Source: Hysterangium stoloniferum
Lineage: Eukaryota > Basidiomycota > Agaricomycetes > Hysterangiales > Hysterangiaceae
Direction: 5' to 3'
Assembly (NCBI GenBank): GCA_015178975.1
Contig: WHVD01000002.1
Location: forward strand, 186,001 to 250,000
Length of the DNA stretch: 64,000 bases
In this document: positions 12,814 to 23,119 of the stretch, in pieces
Numbering within the stretch: position 1 is the stretch's first letter
Layout: the number at the start of each line of letters is the position of its first letter
Translations under genes and position numbers: made by a program
The notes under the pieces: model-generated
Told to the model about the DNA's origin: nothing
What the model saw: the letters and a program-made list of their open reading frames with translations, nothing else
The model's database searches: none

Positions 12814-15400
12814 TTACATACACAAATCATATCTGACAACAATAGTTCATAGCCCATCTTGTATTAATGCAACCTTTCTCTTAAATTTGAAATTCTCAAT
12901 AATGTTTAATACAACATATAAATATTATTCCCCAATGATAAATACACCCAGAAGGAGAATCTCAATTTTAAATGTCATATGCCCTTTATGTGCTGTTTCC
13001 AATAGTCCAAGATATTGCCAAGCTGGATATAAGCACCATGATAGAGCATATAAATTCATCCAATCATATATTTAAACAAGGGTGACACCTGTGGTGGGCC
13101 AATATTTAAAGTGTGAGGTTAAGATAATTGGCAAGCTACAGATAGAGAACAAGAAAGGAAGGTATGAAATTGATTGAGGCAGGAGTTAGTGTGTTTCTTT
13201 CATTGGTGTGTTTATTGAGGGAACATGGAGATTGACTAAAGACTAGAAAGGTGTGCTAGCTTGCCTGGATGGGGAGCATGAAAGTCTGAGAGGACTCCAG
13301 TTACATTTCCAACTTCAGTGGCAAGGATCTAGGAAGTCTCTTAATCAGTGCCTTCATAACAAGACCACTAACCAAGTAGAGTAGTTTGTTAATATTTTGG
13401 CTTTTCAGTAGTAATCTCACCATGATGACACTTGTGGGTCACCAGTATATTTCATGCTAGGCTATGTAGTTTTGTACAGTAGCTTATTAATCCTAATGCT
13501 TTATTGCATCTACAGTGTACCAACATATATCCCCCTCCTTTGCATCAACAGGTTATCAGCCCCATGGACCTATTGTTCAGATTCATCACTGCACATTATT
13601 GTTCCTTTGAGTATTTACTCATTGTATCTTTTCAGGCAGCTGTATAGAAGGGCATAGAAGCCAAATTATTTGCATGGGAAAGGCTCTGGGGCAATACAGT
13701 CAACTTGCAGGAGTAGGTAGCCATATTAACTGGCTTAGAAGCCACAGTACTCACACAGGAAGGGCTCTGGGGTGGTACATCCAACTCTGCAGTTCATTGA
13801 TTCTTGTGGGAAGGGCTCCACAGTATCTGTTTGGTGTGTTTTGAACACTGAGAGTGCACTGACTAGTTATCTGGCACTAGGCTGTTTTTTAGCCACATTT
13901 TCCATTTTTATTTTTTCACTATTCTGAGTGGGCATCAACCACTTGTACAAAATGGGAAATGAGAACTATAGCACATGGTGTGTTTACATGAAAGCACTGC
14001 TCACATGCAAGGATGTGTGAGACATCATCAATGGTTTAGAAACTTGATTGCTTCACCCTCCTCAAAGTTGGTCCACACATTCATTAAAAAATAACAACTT
14101 GTGCAAGCAGAGCTCATTCTTGGCATTGAAGTGGAGCAAATACCTTACCTCCACAAAGATGATCCTGTCATCCCTTGGAAAAATCTGCACCAAGTACACA
14201 TCACCCATGGATTCACATTTCATCTCACTATTCACTGCCACTTCATGACCATGAAGAAAGGTGACTCACAGAGTATGCAGCTGTGGATTGCCACTGTGAA
14301 ACATGCCTCACAACATCTCAGCCATGCAACCAGTCCTCCATTGACTAACATGGTGTGAGAGGTACCTCTCCTTGGGGAGTGTAACCATTCAAGTGTATTA
14401 TACTCTTTATATTTCTTACTCATTTTTTCCTACTACTTTTGATTAAGTCATTCTTCAATTACATGCACTTATATTAGTTTGAAGATCTATGTACACCTGT
14501 GGGTACATAAACTCTTGTGAATGCACACTTACCATTTTCTTATATACAGTACACTAGTGGGCACACTGAATAGAAACTCAGACACTTTTTACCCCATAAC
14601 CATGACTTTCCCAGACATTATCTTAAGTGTCCTGCAGGTTGTGATTGAGGTATCTTCTCAGCCATCTCTAACAGCTATTATGTAGCTACATCTATTCTGA
14701 GCTTCATACTTACCATCAAAGCCTGGAGTTATCCATTCAAACTTGCTCATCATTGCCTGTACCTCTTTGTCACAACCATCACAAGTCACAACATTGTCAC
14801 AAATATTCAAAGGTAATATTCGACAACTCTTCGACTCATCAAACTCAACTTGACAAACCCAAACATTATTTGACAACATTGAATCTTTTTCAACATGTCT
14901 CATTTTGACATGTCTCATTTTGACGTCATGAATGATTTCATTATTAGATCATAATATAGTCATAACGATATGAAGAAAAGCATAAAAGGTCCATGGAAGA
15001 AGCGAGGGAAGTCAGTGAAATATGTATCTGTAAATTAGTCATATTAATAATCTAACTTGTCGTAACTTCTTTGACAATACTTCCGTGAGTTCCCACAACT
15101 GGTAATAGCCTCTTACTTCATCGACAGGGCGAATATATACTTTGTCGAACGAGGCTTTTGAGTTCGATCAATAGAATATTATTCAAACTTTATTGAAGAA
15201 TAATCGATTTGTGACACTCTTCACAATTATTCCTCTTTTCACTTATATACTTTGATAGTCAATATAACTTAGTTGTACCTAGAAGGTCGATATTCTTTGT
15301 ATATTGAGCAGTTTCAACTTCTACAACTCTTCACAGTGGCGATCACGCTGGAGTGTTCTTTTCCTATGAAGAAAGCATTCTCTTATTTATTGTAATATCT
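12814..15400. other. CpG-depleted, no clear gene
   Basis: I see no CpG between the NLR stop and about 14820. Many short ORFs exist; none has a domain I know. An imperfect direct repeat lies at about 13655-13795, built on GAAGCCA, then GGAA and GGGCTCTGGGG, with a period of about 85 bp. A short exact repeat of ACATGTCTCATTTTG sits near 14895-14925. CpG content recovers from about 15000. Most likely decayed, formerly methylated element sequence. Confidence 0.55.
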
Positions 15401-15429
15401 ACTTCTAGGTAACTAAAAAATGACTATGG

Positions 15430-16623
15430 GTAAGGAACAGGCTGCAAGATTGTCAACAATGTTGAGCAGTTCTCTTCCATGATGAAGACTCCCTGGGCTT
15501 GAACTACCCAGCAATGTCACAATGAGAAAGGCTTCATCAGCTTCTCAAAGACTAGCTTCTATCGAAGGTTCCCCTAAAATCAAAGCTAAACAGCTGACTA
15601 GTGATTCTCCCAGTCCACCAGAACAACACTCACCATTGCAACAGTTGAGTACTTTTGGAGTTAACATGCATGCTGTTCATTGAATTTGATGAAGCTATCT
15701 TGGAATTCCCACCTTGCCAGGTAATGCTTCAGCATGCATATCAAGGACAGCTAGCCTACAATGAACCTGTCAATATGGAATACATATTACTCCTCCTGAA
15801 CTGCTGAAGAGGAAGTTATAGCCATTGTGCAAGATTACAGGATGAGATATCCAACCATGCCTGCAACAATGGGAGCTTGGTTGGGTAGGTATCACAGAAT
15901 TCTAGCTGTGCAAAACCTTTTCACATGGTCAGGAACCATGAACAACTTCACTAAATCAATCCCCTGAACGGTCTGATGAGCTTACGCTTCTGCTGGAAAG
16001 AGAGGAAAGCAATCAAGAAGGACCTGTTCATGCAATTGGTTAATTTGTTGAATGTGCATGATGACACACTGCAGATCTTACACATGTTGATCAGAGCTAA
16101 CCACACTCTCCCCAAAATCAATTATTGCTATCTGTATATCTGTACATTAGAGCATTCTCTCTATGAAAAGTTGCCTAACATACCCTTTGCATACTTCAGC
16201 CTGAGGTCCAGACTCATGCACAACCAAGAGAAATGTAAAAAGATGATGATGGAATTGCTCCACTTCTATGACAAGACAATGCAAGTACCCTCATCTCTTG
16301 CCTCAACAACTGAGTCCTTCATTCAAAGGTTCAGAGGATCCCCTGACACTTGTTTCCTCCACTTGCTCAATTGCCCATTAATTCTAGAGGACTTTCCATT
16401 GGACATCTCGTGTCTTCATCATGAGCCTCATGATGAAGACATTGAAGCCTGTTCAGCAATCCCTGATACAATAGCTAGTCATCTGAAATCTTCCTTCCAG
16501 TCACATGAAAGCAGCATCACCTGGAGAATTATGCCACCACTAATGAAAAATACCCAAAAGCAGTCTGGAATATTAATTTATGCTTATGAATGGTTTCTCA
16601 GCTTTTATCTTATTGAAGCATGA
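15430..16623 (+). pseudogene. decayed ORF, unknown, repeat-associated
   Basis: The longest intact piece is 15976-16623 (215 codons). Upstream sequence from about 15430 continues with obvious coding character but several stops. The protein is leucine- and histidine-rich with no motif I can assign. Its last ~150 bp lie inside the left arm of the large inverted repeat and have a CpG-richer counterpart near 25330-25470. Low CpG and the link to duplicated sequence suggest a mobile-element gene rather than a host gene. Confidence 0.4.
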
Positions 16624-17234
16624 AAATATTAAATTCAAGCATGATGGCATTATACATTGAGCTTTAAACAAAAGAGTTGGTGACCAAACAAGTTGTGTAT
16701 TATAGAAGAGGACTGAACTATGAGGCTGCCTGATTAAAGTTACCATAACCTGAACAGCTGGGGCAACAAACTTGAATGTAATAAATGGGCATAGGGAAGG
16801 GGATGCCAAGGACAGCTTTGACAAAAAGACAGCCACTGCTGTTTTTTTAGAAAATTCTCCAACAGTGTGTAATAATATTGCCATGAGATTGCTGCCAAGG
16901 ATAATGAAGCATCTGACCTTTGAAGCCCAAAAAGGGGAAGCAAGTGTCTCAAGTAGAGTAGTCCACAAGGTCAGAAAACCACTGCAGCACCTGCCATCGT
17001 GGAAGGGAGAAGGAAGTATAACATCATTTCCAAGGATGCTCTGCAGTTGTGATTTTATGGGCCACTAGTGAACTAAATGTAATGGGGACCAGTGATAAGT
17101 AAGTTGTTTGAGATTAGGAGGATGAAATGAGGAAGGTTAACTGACCATCTTATCGCTCACATATTCTGAACCAGAACATCATGAAATCCTGTTTTTTATA
17201 ATTTTGTACCTATGTGAACTTAGATATCCTCTTT

Positions 17235-18170
17235 GATCATGATTGGGAGTGGTTTGGCAATGCAATATTGTAACAAATATGCTCAGTCGACACAAAAAGG
17301 TGGTTTGACTATATTTGTTATCTGTAACAAATACGCTACGATACATCTTTTGGTAAGCTAATCGTAACTGGAGATGTGAAGATAGTAACTTACCTCAGTT
17401 GACACGAAACGGTGGTTCGACTGAGGTATAGGGCTGTGACTATGGTAGTCAAATAGGTTTCACCTAATACATATAAGGTCGAATGTTGGTATACATGTTT
17501 TAAGGTACAGCACAGCTTGATGTGGTCGTGTAAGCTTGATGTAGGATTGAACGGTACTTAGTATGGTTGTGTAGGCTTGACATTGACTAGGGCGCACAAG
17601 TCTATTTCAACAGATATAGTTCAACATCACAACGGATCCTTGCAAAGAAAAGAAATCGATGGCTTTACATAAATTCATACTCCCCAAATAAGTAATTCCC
17701 TGAGCATCATCCGCGATGAGGACAGAATACACAAAGTGAGTCTCTTTGTGACTGAATAACTATACTCACTGAATATTTAATATCATCACGAATTGTAAGA
17801 TGCCCTCGCATTTCAACTCTTCCCCTTTCCGTCAGCTTCTATGCCCCCGTTTCTCCCTTCCGACTCTCACCCATATCTTTCTGAAAATGTATCTAGGGCA
17901 TTCACAGTATGTGCGAGATATGTAATATCTTGGGCCTCAGCTGGTTGAGGACAAAAAATCCTATCCTAGACAAAGGGACTTACACTACATATTTTATATT
18001 ACAACATTGAGAATGCTCTTAAAAGTTCATTTCAGCTCATTTTGGAAAGTGTCCTGAGAGTTCTCTAAAATATATATTATTTCCCTTGCATTTTCAAACA
18101 AAATTTGCAGGAAAACTTCATATTTCTATTAATTTTAGACGATATTCGGAGATGGAGAATTTGAGCCTTA
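17235..18170 (-). mobile_element. LTR-like insertion in the left arm, with a two-hairpin module
   Basis: Absent from the matching place in the right arm. It begins with a 14-bp direct repeat (GTAACAAATATGCT at 17270, GTAACAAATACGCT at 17324), a weak stem between the copies (CTCAGTCGA...TTGACTATA) and a second stem at 17391-17428 (TACCTCAGTTGA / TCGACTGAGGTA). The same arrangement with the same 54-bp period is inside the Copia LTR at 37940-38371. I infer a diverged Copia-type solo LTR. Its ends are not sharply defined, and 17.65-18.17 kb may be something else. Confidence 0.45.
17270..17428. repeat. direct repeat plus paired hairpin module, copy 1
   Basis: Direct repeats at 17270-17283 and 17324-17337. 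Stem 1 is weak (GCTCAGT...ACTATAT). Stem 2 at 17391-17428 is 11 of 12 paired with a 14-nt loop. Architecture and spacing match 37976-38132 although the loop sequences differ. Confidence 0.75.
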
Positions 18171-18884
18171 ACTGCTTGCTTCTTTCATGCACTTGGATGA
18201 AGACTTTCATGAAGCCCCATGAACCTAGAAATAACTGTGCTAGTCGATTTCGACTTTAAATCACTTACAATAATTATAGTTGTTTAGTTATAATCATTGG
18301 GGGAAGCCAAAATTTGTGAGCTTTACGAGTGTCGAGAACTGGAATTTTTCTCCTGGCCCTTTCCCCGAAAATAAGCAAACAATACTAATAAATTTTAGAG
18401 AAAATGAATTCCTGGATATCCTTTGAAGGGCTCCCGTAAGAAGCCTTAATGCACTTGCGAGAACATTAATGAGTAGGAAACTTCTAGAAGCAAAGTTGCA
18501 ATAGATGTGACATTGTATGATAAACAGTACTCTTGATTAAGATAACACATTAAATAGAGAGTATGAAGACTTGTAATAAGGTACTAGTAGACGCAAGCTC
18601 GTGTCAAATTAAGAAAGAATGCACTTTCCAACGCCGTCCAAAGCCCCACGGATTAGCTTCCCCCTCCGAGTGGCAAGCCGGGATTGTATTGGTCGCGGAG
18701 AATGCTGATTTTCGAGGGAAACATCGTTGTAAGTCAAATGCATAAGAGTTGCAATGATCAAGGATGAGAAACGCGAGATAAAAGTTTTAGCCTTTGTTCG
18801 AAGAACAGTGGGAAGGTGCTAACGTACCCATCTGTGCAAGGATTGTAGAACTTCATATGCCGCTGCGTAATCCTTAGACGTGGT

Positions 18885-19232
18885 TTAAGAAAGGGGCGAT
18901 GATGACGATGATGATGAGCGGAGTGATTGTGAACATGTGGAGGGATATTGCTTAGAGCTCTTCAACGGTATACACGGAGTTGCACTACCGATACCGTAGG
19001 ATGATTGCAGGATCCCAAATGCGGACGCGTAGTCTTTTGGGGGTCGTGGTGTAGTCATAGAAGACGTCTGTGACAATTTGGAGGATTTATTTGAGTTTAA
19101 TGGGGAAGGTGATGTAGTTTGTTGGGTGTTGAGACTAAGAGAAGCGTTTTCTGGCATGTGTATGAGTGAAGATGGCTGTAGAAACGATGTGATGCTTCTG
19201 TTGTTGGTGATAAGTTTTTGGCATCTGGACAA
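18885..19232 (-). CDS. small low-complexity protein with KDYAxA motif, copy 1
   Basis: A 115-codon ORF, Ser/Thr-rich, with the motif KDYASAFGILQSSYGIG, then a poly-serine run. Just past its stop the same frame continues with KDYAAAYEVLQSLH, so a second motif copy was lost to a stop codon. A TATA-like TTTATAAAAGAGATG lies at 19243-19257, just upstream of the start and conserved as TTTATAAGAGAGATG in the right-arm copy. No family recognised and no transmembrane segment. The two copies are clearly homologous, so this was probably a real gene, now decaying. Confidence 0.45.
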   Translation of the reverse strand: MSRCQKLITNNRSITSFLQPSSLIHMPENASLSLNTQQTTSPSPLNSNKSSKLSQTSSMTTPRPPKDYASAFGILQSSYGIGSATPCIPLKSSKQYPSTCSQSLRSSSSSSSPLS

Positions 19233-19721
19233 AGGAGCATCTCTTTTATAAACTTGAGTAAAATTTCACAAAAACTTAGCATTTTCCGTTTCCGGTATAT
19301 ACAGATCGTCCAAGGCGCTATCTTCTAAGGAGTCATGGACGCAGTGACTATGGCTGCGGCACAGTGAGCGGATGTTGTGGACTCCGAGGGGCAGAAGGGT
19401 GCATCTCTCAGAACGTCGAAATAAAGGACACTGGACTAGGGAGTTTTGGCTTCCCCGCCAACTAAAGTTGAGACCTTGATCTGCCGATCGATAGGATATG
19501 ACAGGATGAATCTAGTGCAATTGAGAAGATCAGTGGGTCACAGAGCGTTTATGTCTAGGAACATCAGGGCCGCAGAGATCTGATTCCTATCCTCTCAGTC
19601 TCCTTCCTTACGTATAAGTGGAATATTCGGTTGGATTTTGGGCAAAGCGATGTAGCAACATTGTGAGTATGGTGGCGGACTCGTGATAGCTCCGAATCGT
19701 CTGGCTGCGCACAAACTGCTT

Positions 19722-21725
19722 CATCAGTAAAGTGGTTTAGCCGCTGGAGCTGCCGGCCATGCTCTGGTTTGCTCCGGTTTGCTCCCGTCCCTTTTTTGGC
19801 TGTAGAGGATAGGCGCTAGCTCCCAGAGGCTCTGAGAGAAGCGCATATACATTCAGAGGCTCTGAGAGAGTGTACATAAATTCAGAGGCTCTGAGAGAGC
19901 ATACATACATTTGCATAGATTTAAATACTATGTATAACAAGAAATTGTATCTACAAAGAATGGCAAGATTAATATAGTTGTAATAGTGAACAAATATATG
20001 GCCATGTACCTCAGTTGACATGAAGTAAGAATCAACTGAGGTACAGCTCTTCGGCTCTGGTCATACTTATACAAAAAATGTTAAGCTCTGATAGTGATCT
20101 GCCAGAAATTGAAACTCCGACAGTCTTACTGTATGAACCTAAATTTTTTTTCATCGTTCCATGTCACATCCCTTTCATCATGGTCAAAGCCAAATGAACT
20201 ATACCTAACTTTGCTCTATTCAAGAAACTTCAAAATAACCAACAAGTAATTGTACATTTGCTCTCTTTTTTACTTACTAACAAGATGTAATCAGATGTGT
20301 AAATTTCCTATTACAAGACCATCGCTATATCTATGGAAAACTTCAAATTGATGAAGACACAGGAGAGGTACGTCTTTATTCTTAGGTTTAAGACTAAGGG
20401 TATCCTCCAGACAATTGACATGCATCAACATAGATGGGAACCGTACTTCATCGGCTTGATCCACACTGTGATCGCTGTAAATCGCCTCAGACGCCACTGT
20501 GCGTTCGGGGACCTCAAAGATAAGGGTTCTGTCGCAACTCAGTATCGAACAAGGTAGGTGTTGCTGCAGGCACCACCGACGCCGCATGAGAAGAAACCTG
20601 GGATGACTGGCATCACATGAGGAGGCGACAGACCATACTCCACCAGCAGCAGGTGAGAGGTAGTACAACAGTACAGGGAGACTGCATTTATGAACCTACA
20701 TTGATTTACCAGTCAGATGCCACCAAAGTGAAATAGTAAAAGAAATAGAAAGGGAGACAGGACGCACTCCATTCGAGGCGGCACTTCCCATGAACGCAAC
20801 AGCTACATATTCTTCCTTTCTCGGATGGATTCACACTGGATCTTGAAAACCATGCCCTGAAACACCTTCATCACATGCACATAACACCACACGCAGGACC
20901 CTGCTCGTAATCACCGCCTGGTCAACTACGCCATTGTGAATACGCATCAAGCATACTCTTCATCGTTGCAACAGTGCACACGAGATTGATGGACCTGCGG
21001 CTGCCCAATTCAGACAGTGTGCAGAAGGCTGTTTAGAAGCTTGCACATGCAATGGTCGTGATCGCACTTAGCGGGTGTTCTTGATTTTGGTTCTGCAGGA
21101 TAGTGACAATAACCTGTACAGAAAGGCTCAGACTAACTATCCCTTTTTAGTGAATTTGAGGGAGCGGCGGTGGGGGTAAAATTGGATGTAAGTAAATTGC
21201 CTATTTTCCATTTTTACCACTAATGTTTGGTGTTAGGGCAAAACTCACCAATGGAGGAGGGTCTGATACTGAAGATAATTTCATATCGGGGGAAATTGAG
21301 ATGGATGCGGCTTCGGATTAGGGACTCGAATTTGAGGGAGCAGCGATGGGGGTGGAATTGAATGCAGTGACTCAATGGTTTTTGGTGATTGGTGAGCATA
21401 AAAATAGTTCATATTGTAGCATTAGGTACACTACTAGTGGCACTAATGTGTAATAATATCAAATAAACATTTTTTGAATCACAATTTTATTTGAAAATTT
21501 CTAATTTATTTATCTAAATGAATATTTATTAAACATATTATAGACACAGCTAGAGCAACTAGAGTAGTGAGAGCAGTGAGAGCCAGTGAGAGAAAAGAGA
21601 TGTTGTGAGCGTTTACCGTCTCTATACTGCTCTGAGAGCGTTTGAAACCGGGCGATGTTCTCTGAATACTCCGATGCCGCTGGAGCCGCCCCGAGGCTCC
21701 AGAGCACATACTCATTTTACTGATG
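19722..21725. mobile_element. hAT-like non-autonomous DNA element (tentative)
   Basis: Ends are CATCAGTAAAGTGG...GCTGGAGC on the left and, reverse-complemented, CATCAGTAAAATGA...CTCTGGAGC on the right. AGGCTCTGAGAGA occurs three times near the left end, about 29 bp apart, and related GTGAGAG/CTCTGAGAG motifs lie near the right end, as is common in hAT subterminal regions. I find no clear 8-bp target duplication and no transposase inside. It sits in the loop between the two inverted arms. A hAT transposase remnant lies elsewhere in the window (61.6-62.2 kb). Confidence 0.4.
20006..20044. repeat. perfect 13-bp stem hairpin
   Basis: GTACCTCAGTTGA at 20006-20018 pairs exactly with TCAACTGAGGTAC at 20032-20044, leaving a 13-nt loop. 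The core TACCTCAGT/ACTGAGGTA is the same as stem 2 of the modules near 17.4 and 38.1 kb. The direct-repeat half of the module is not visible here. Confidence 0.8.
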
Positions 21726-22895
21726 TTCGGCATGCAAAATCTAATTCGGTCTCGCGCTCAGCGCGACTTTCGCTATAAATTCGAGTGCCTCTCACAATTC
21801 CATAATCCAGTCAAAATTTTGTAAAATAGAGTAGATGCAATGTAAAATAGCAATTTCAAAAACTTCTGACCTCAATTCCCAATATATCACAGCACACTTT
21901 GCTCATCTCTGTTATGTAAACACACGTGTAAGCACAGCATCGCACAACACGTCTAATGAACCCTGACCGGCGGAAAGTTATTTAGGTATGAGCCGTCTAA
22001 CAAAGCACACGTGGAGTCATGACTCACAGGGAACCGCCGCGATTTTCTAAAATGTGTTTGTGATATCGAAATATTCACGCAGAGCTCACCTGGTATCGTT
22101 ATGCTCTACAGCTAAAATAATTGTATCGGGTTATGGAAAAATTGGGATCTCTTAACACCATAGTCAATTCAACCTCTTGATACAAAACTCGCTAATGACC
22201 TACAGTATATGAGGTGATGAGCTCCAAGTTCAGTCTCATTAATATCCGAGGCGGGTCGATTATATCGCATAGTAGCACATAATGAAAATATCCATACTCT
22301 GTACAATTCGGACCCAAGTCTTACAAATTCAAACTAATAGCCTTTTTTCATCAGATAAGTCCAGTATGGGAAATCTTGAGGTATCCATGTCATAAAATGT
22401 GAGTTGATCTTGAGTTTGCAAATGTACTGCATCAAGACTTCAAGGCAAGCAAATTGGCAATATCTATTAAATTCTTAGAAAATTTGTACAAAACAGAGAT
22501 GTCAGGTATCATTTCTCAACCCTCATTATCCTTTGTCATCCCAATATCAGTTTCCCTATTTGTGGCACACCCAATGATAGCACCACAAAAACATACTGAT
22601 ATGAGTTTTCCATTCAACCCACTCTGTGTCTGATTCCATTCCTGATGGCATTCCATTATGCACACAATGGTGGACCTAATAGCAAACGGATGCACCGAGC
22701 AATGATATCCGGGGCCCTGTCCAAGACTCTGCCAGTGGCGGATTACCAAGTATTGGGAATTTGAATAACACAGCTCCATTTTTGTGACAGGTCCAATATA
22801 CAGTATAATATACACTATCTCGACACGTAGGTACCATGTCACATCCATGATCAACAACAAAAGGTTGGGTTTTTCGTTTCCTCAAAACCTATGAT
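21726..22895. other. no recognisable gene
   Basis: Unassigned sequence between the hAT-like element and a repeat copy. A minus-strand ORF at 22516-22860 has no motif I know. Nothing else can be supported. Confidence 0.4.
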
Positions 22896-22904
22896 GAAGA
22901 AATC

Positions 22905-23040
22905 CAGGCGTAGCGCGCGATGGTCTGGGAACGTATTCTGGTATGTTGTGTCTTTGTTTCTTCTTTTCACCATCAGCTAATTGTTTATGTTGCGAATCCT
23001 AGTGAGATTCTCTTATTGCGCTTGTTCTGTACCGTCTCAG
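22905..23040 (+). repeat. partial third copy of the duplicated block
   Basis: Resembles 27405-27535 and 6400-6490. Shared stretches include GGTATGTTGTGTCTTTGTTT, CAATCAGCT/CATCAGCT and ATGTTGCGAATCCTAG. It places a fragment of the 5.6/26.5-kb block directly beside the right arm of the large inverted repeat. Confidence 0.65.
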
Positions 23041-23119
23041 CTCTTTGTGGCCTAAAATAGCATTAAGTTGGAATTGTTGAACTAGCCTGATTCTAGAAGT
23101 AGTTTGTGTGCAGCCACAC

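Larger units (their letters stand above)
16470..19700. repeat. left arm of large inverted duplication
   Basis: Reverse complement of 23120-25470. Matches can be followed from ATAAATTAATATT (about 16583 and 25346), through CTTCCTTCT...CCCTTCCA (about 17010 and 24908) and ACGAGCTTGCGTCTACTAGTA (18580-18605 and 24246-24267), to the GCCGCAGCCATAGTCACTGC block (19345-19365 and 23439-23459). The arm holds about 0.9 kb absent from the right arm (about 17.24-18.17 kb), which contains the hairpin module. The outer part, 16.47-17.1 kb, has lost many CpGs kept in the right arm. Confidence 0.85.
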
